NCBI GenBank assembly: GCA_964460245.1
Contig: CAYWTL010000113.1
Location: 1 to 5,858, forward strand
From: JAXDBM01 sp964460245
GTDB taxonomy: Bacteria; Desulfobacterota; Syntrophia; Syntrophales; Fen-1087
DNA: 5,858 bases
Reading direction: 5' to 3'
Shown here: positions 5,786-5,858 of the stretch, one piece after another
Position numbering within the stretch: position 1 is the first letter of the stretch
Layout of the letters: each line of letters opens with the position of its first letter
Notes under the pieces: generated by a model
What the model saw: the letters and a program-made list of their open reading frames with translations, nothing else
Told to the model about the DNA's origin: nothing
Databases searched by the model: none
Position numbers and translations under genes: made by a program

Positions 5786-5858
5786 CGATGGCTTCCCGGT
5801 AGACGTCCACGGTCTTCTGGGCGGCGTGCCGCCATGTGAAAGATCCTTTTACGCGGTC
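5772..5858 (-). CDS. Probable GT4 family glycosyltransferase, C-terminal end (partial)
   Basis: The last 28 codons of a gene entering from the right edge, ending at TGA 5774-5772. The visible peptide includes KGSFTWRHAAQKTVDVYREA. The pattern 'F-[ST]-W-x3-A-x2-T-x-x-V-Y-R-E-A' is the usual C-terminal helix of GT4 (GT-B fold) glycosyltransferases. The identification rests on this short stretch only, and no catalytic residues are inside the window. The stop lies 14 bases inside the methyltransferase gene, so both are almost certainly co-transcribed. It would be the first visible step of the operon, transferring a sugar from a nucleotide-activated donor. Confidence 0.6.
   Translation of the reverse strand, partial: DRVKGSFTWRHAAQKTVDVYREAIDAHR

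Overview
The window is GC-rich, gene-dense bacterial chromosomal DNA. Gene content suggests an anaerobic Desulfobacterota (deltaproteobacterial) or similar host: a CoA-disulfide-reductase-like flavoenzyme that may use selenocysteine, a B12-binding radical SAM enzyme and a DUF3617 lipoprotein. This placement is inferred from gene content, not from a marker gene. I see no tRNA, rRNA, CRISPR array, insertion sequence or phage gene.

Left edge (1-372): the first 44 codons of a minus-strand FAD/NAD(P)H-dependent disulfide oxidoreductase run off the window. The reading frame meets TGA exactly where this family carries its redox-active cysteine, which is the signature of a selenocysteine codon. The window ends five bases later, so the SECIS hairpin cannot be inspected. 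A divergent intergenic region of about 230 bp separates this gene from the only complete plus-strand gene, a 155-aa DUF3617 lipoprotein (373-840). A gap holding a 15-bp stem-loop (930-962) separates the lipoprotein from the convergent operon.

Main block (956-5858, minus strand, transcribed right to left): six tightly packed genes that look like one operon. In order of transcription they are the C-terminal end of a probable GT4 glycosyltransferase, a class I SAM-dependent methyltransferase, an alpha/alpha-toroid protein resembling prenyltransferases and terpenoid cyclases, a left-handed beta-helix (WbbJ-like) acyltransferase, a B12-binding radical SAM enzyme and a GNAT acetyltransferase. Three of the five junctions are ATGA start/stop overlaps, one is a 14-nt overlap and one is a 6-nt gap, so translational coupling is likely.

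Together these genes look like a biosynthetic pathway that builds a sugar-containing or lipid-linked metabolite and decorates it by methylation, acylation and radical chemistry. The product cannot be named from sequence. The points most worth checking are the putative selenocysteine codon, the product of the six-gene operon, and a reading-frame ambiguity at the toroid/acyltransferase junction (about 3943-4060).
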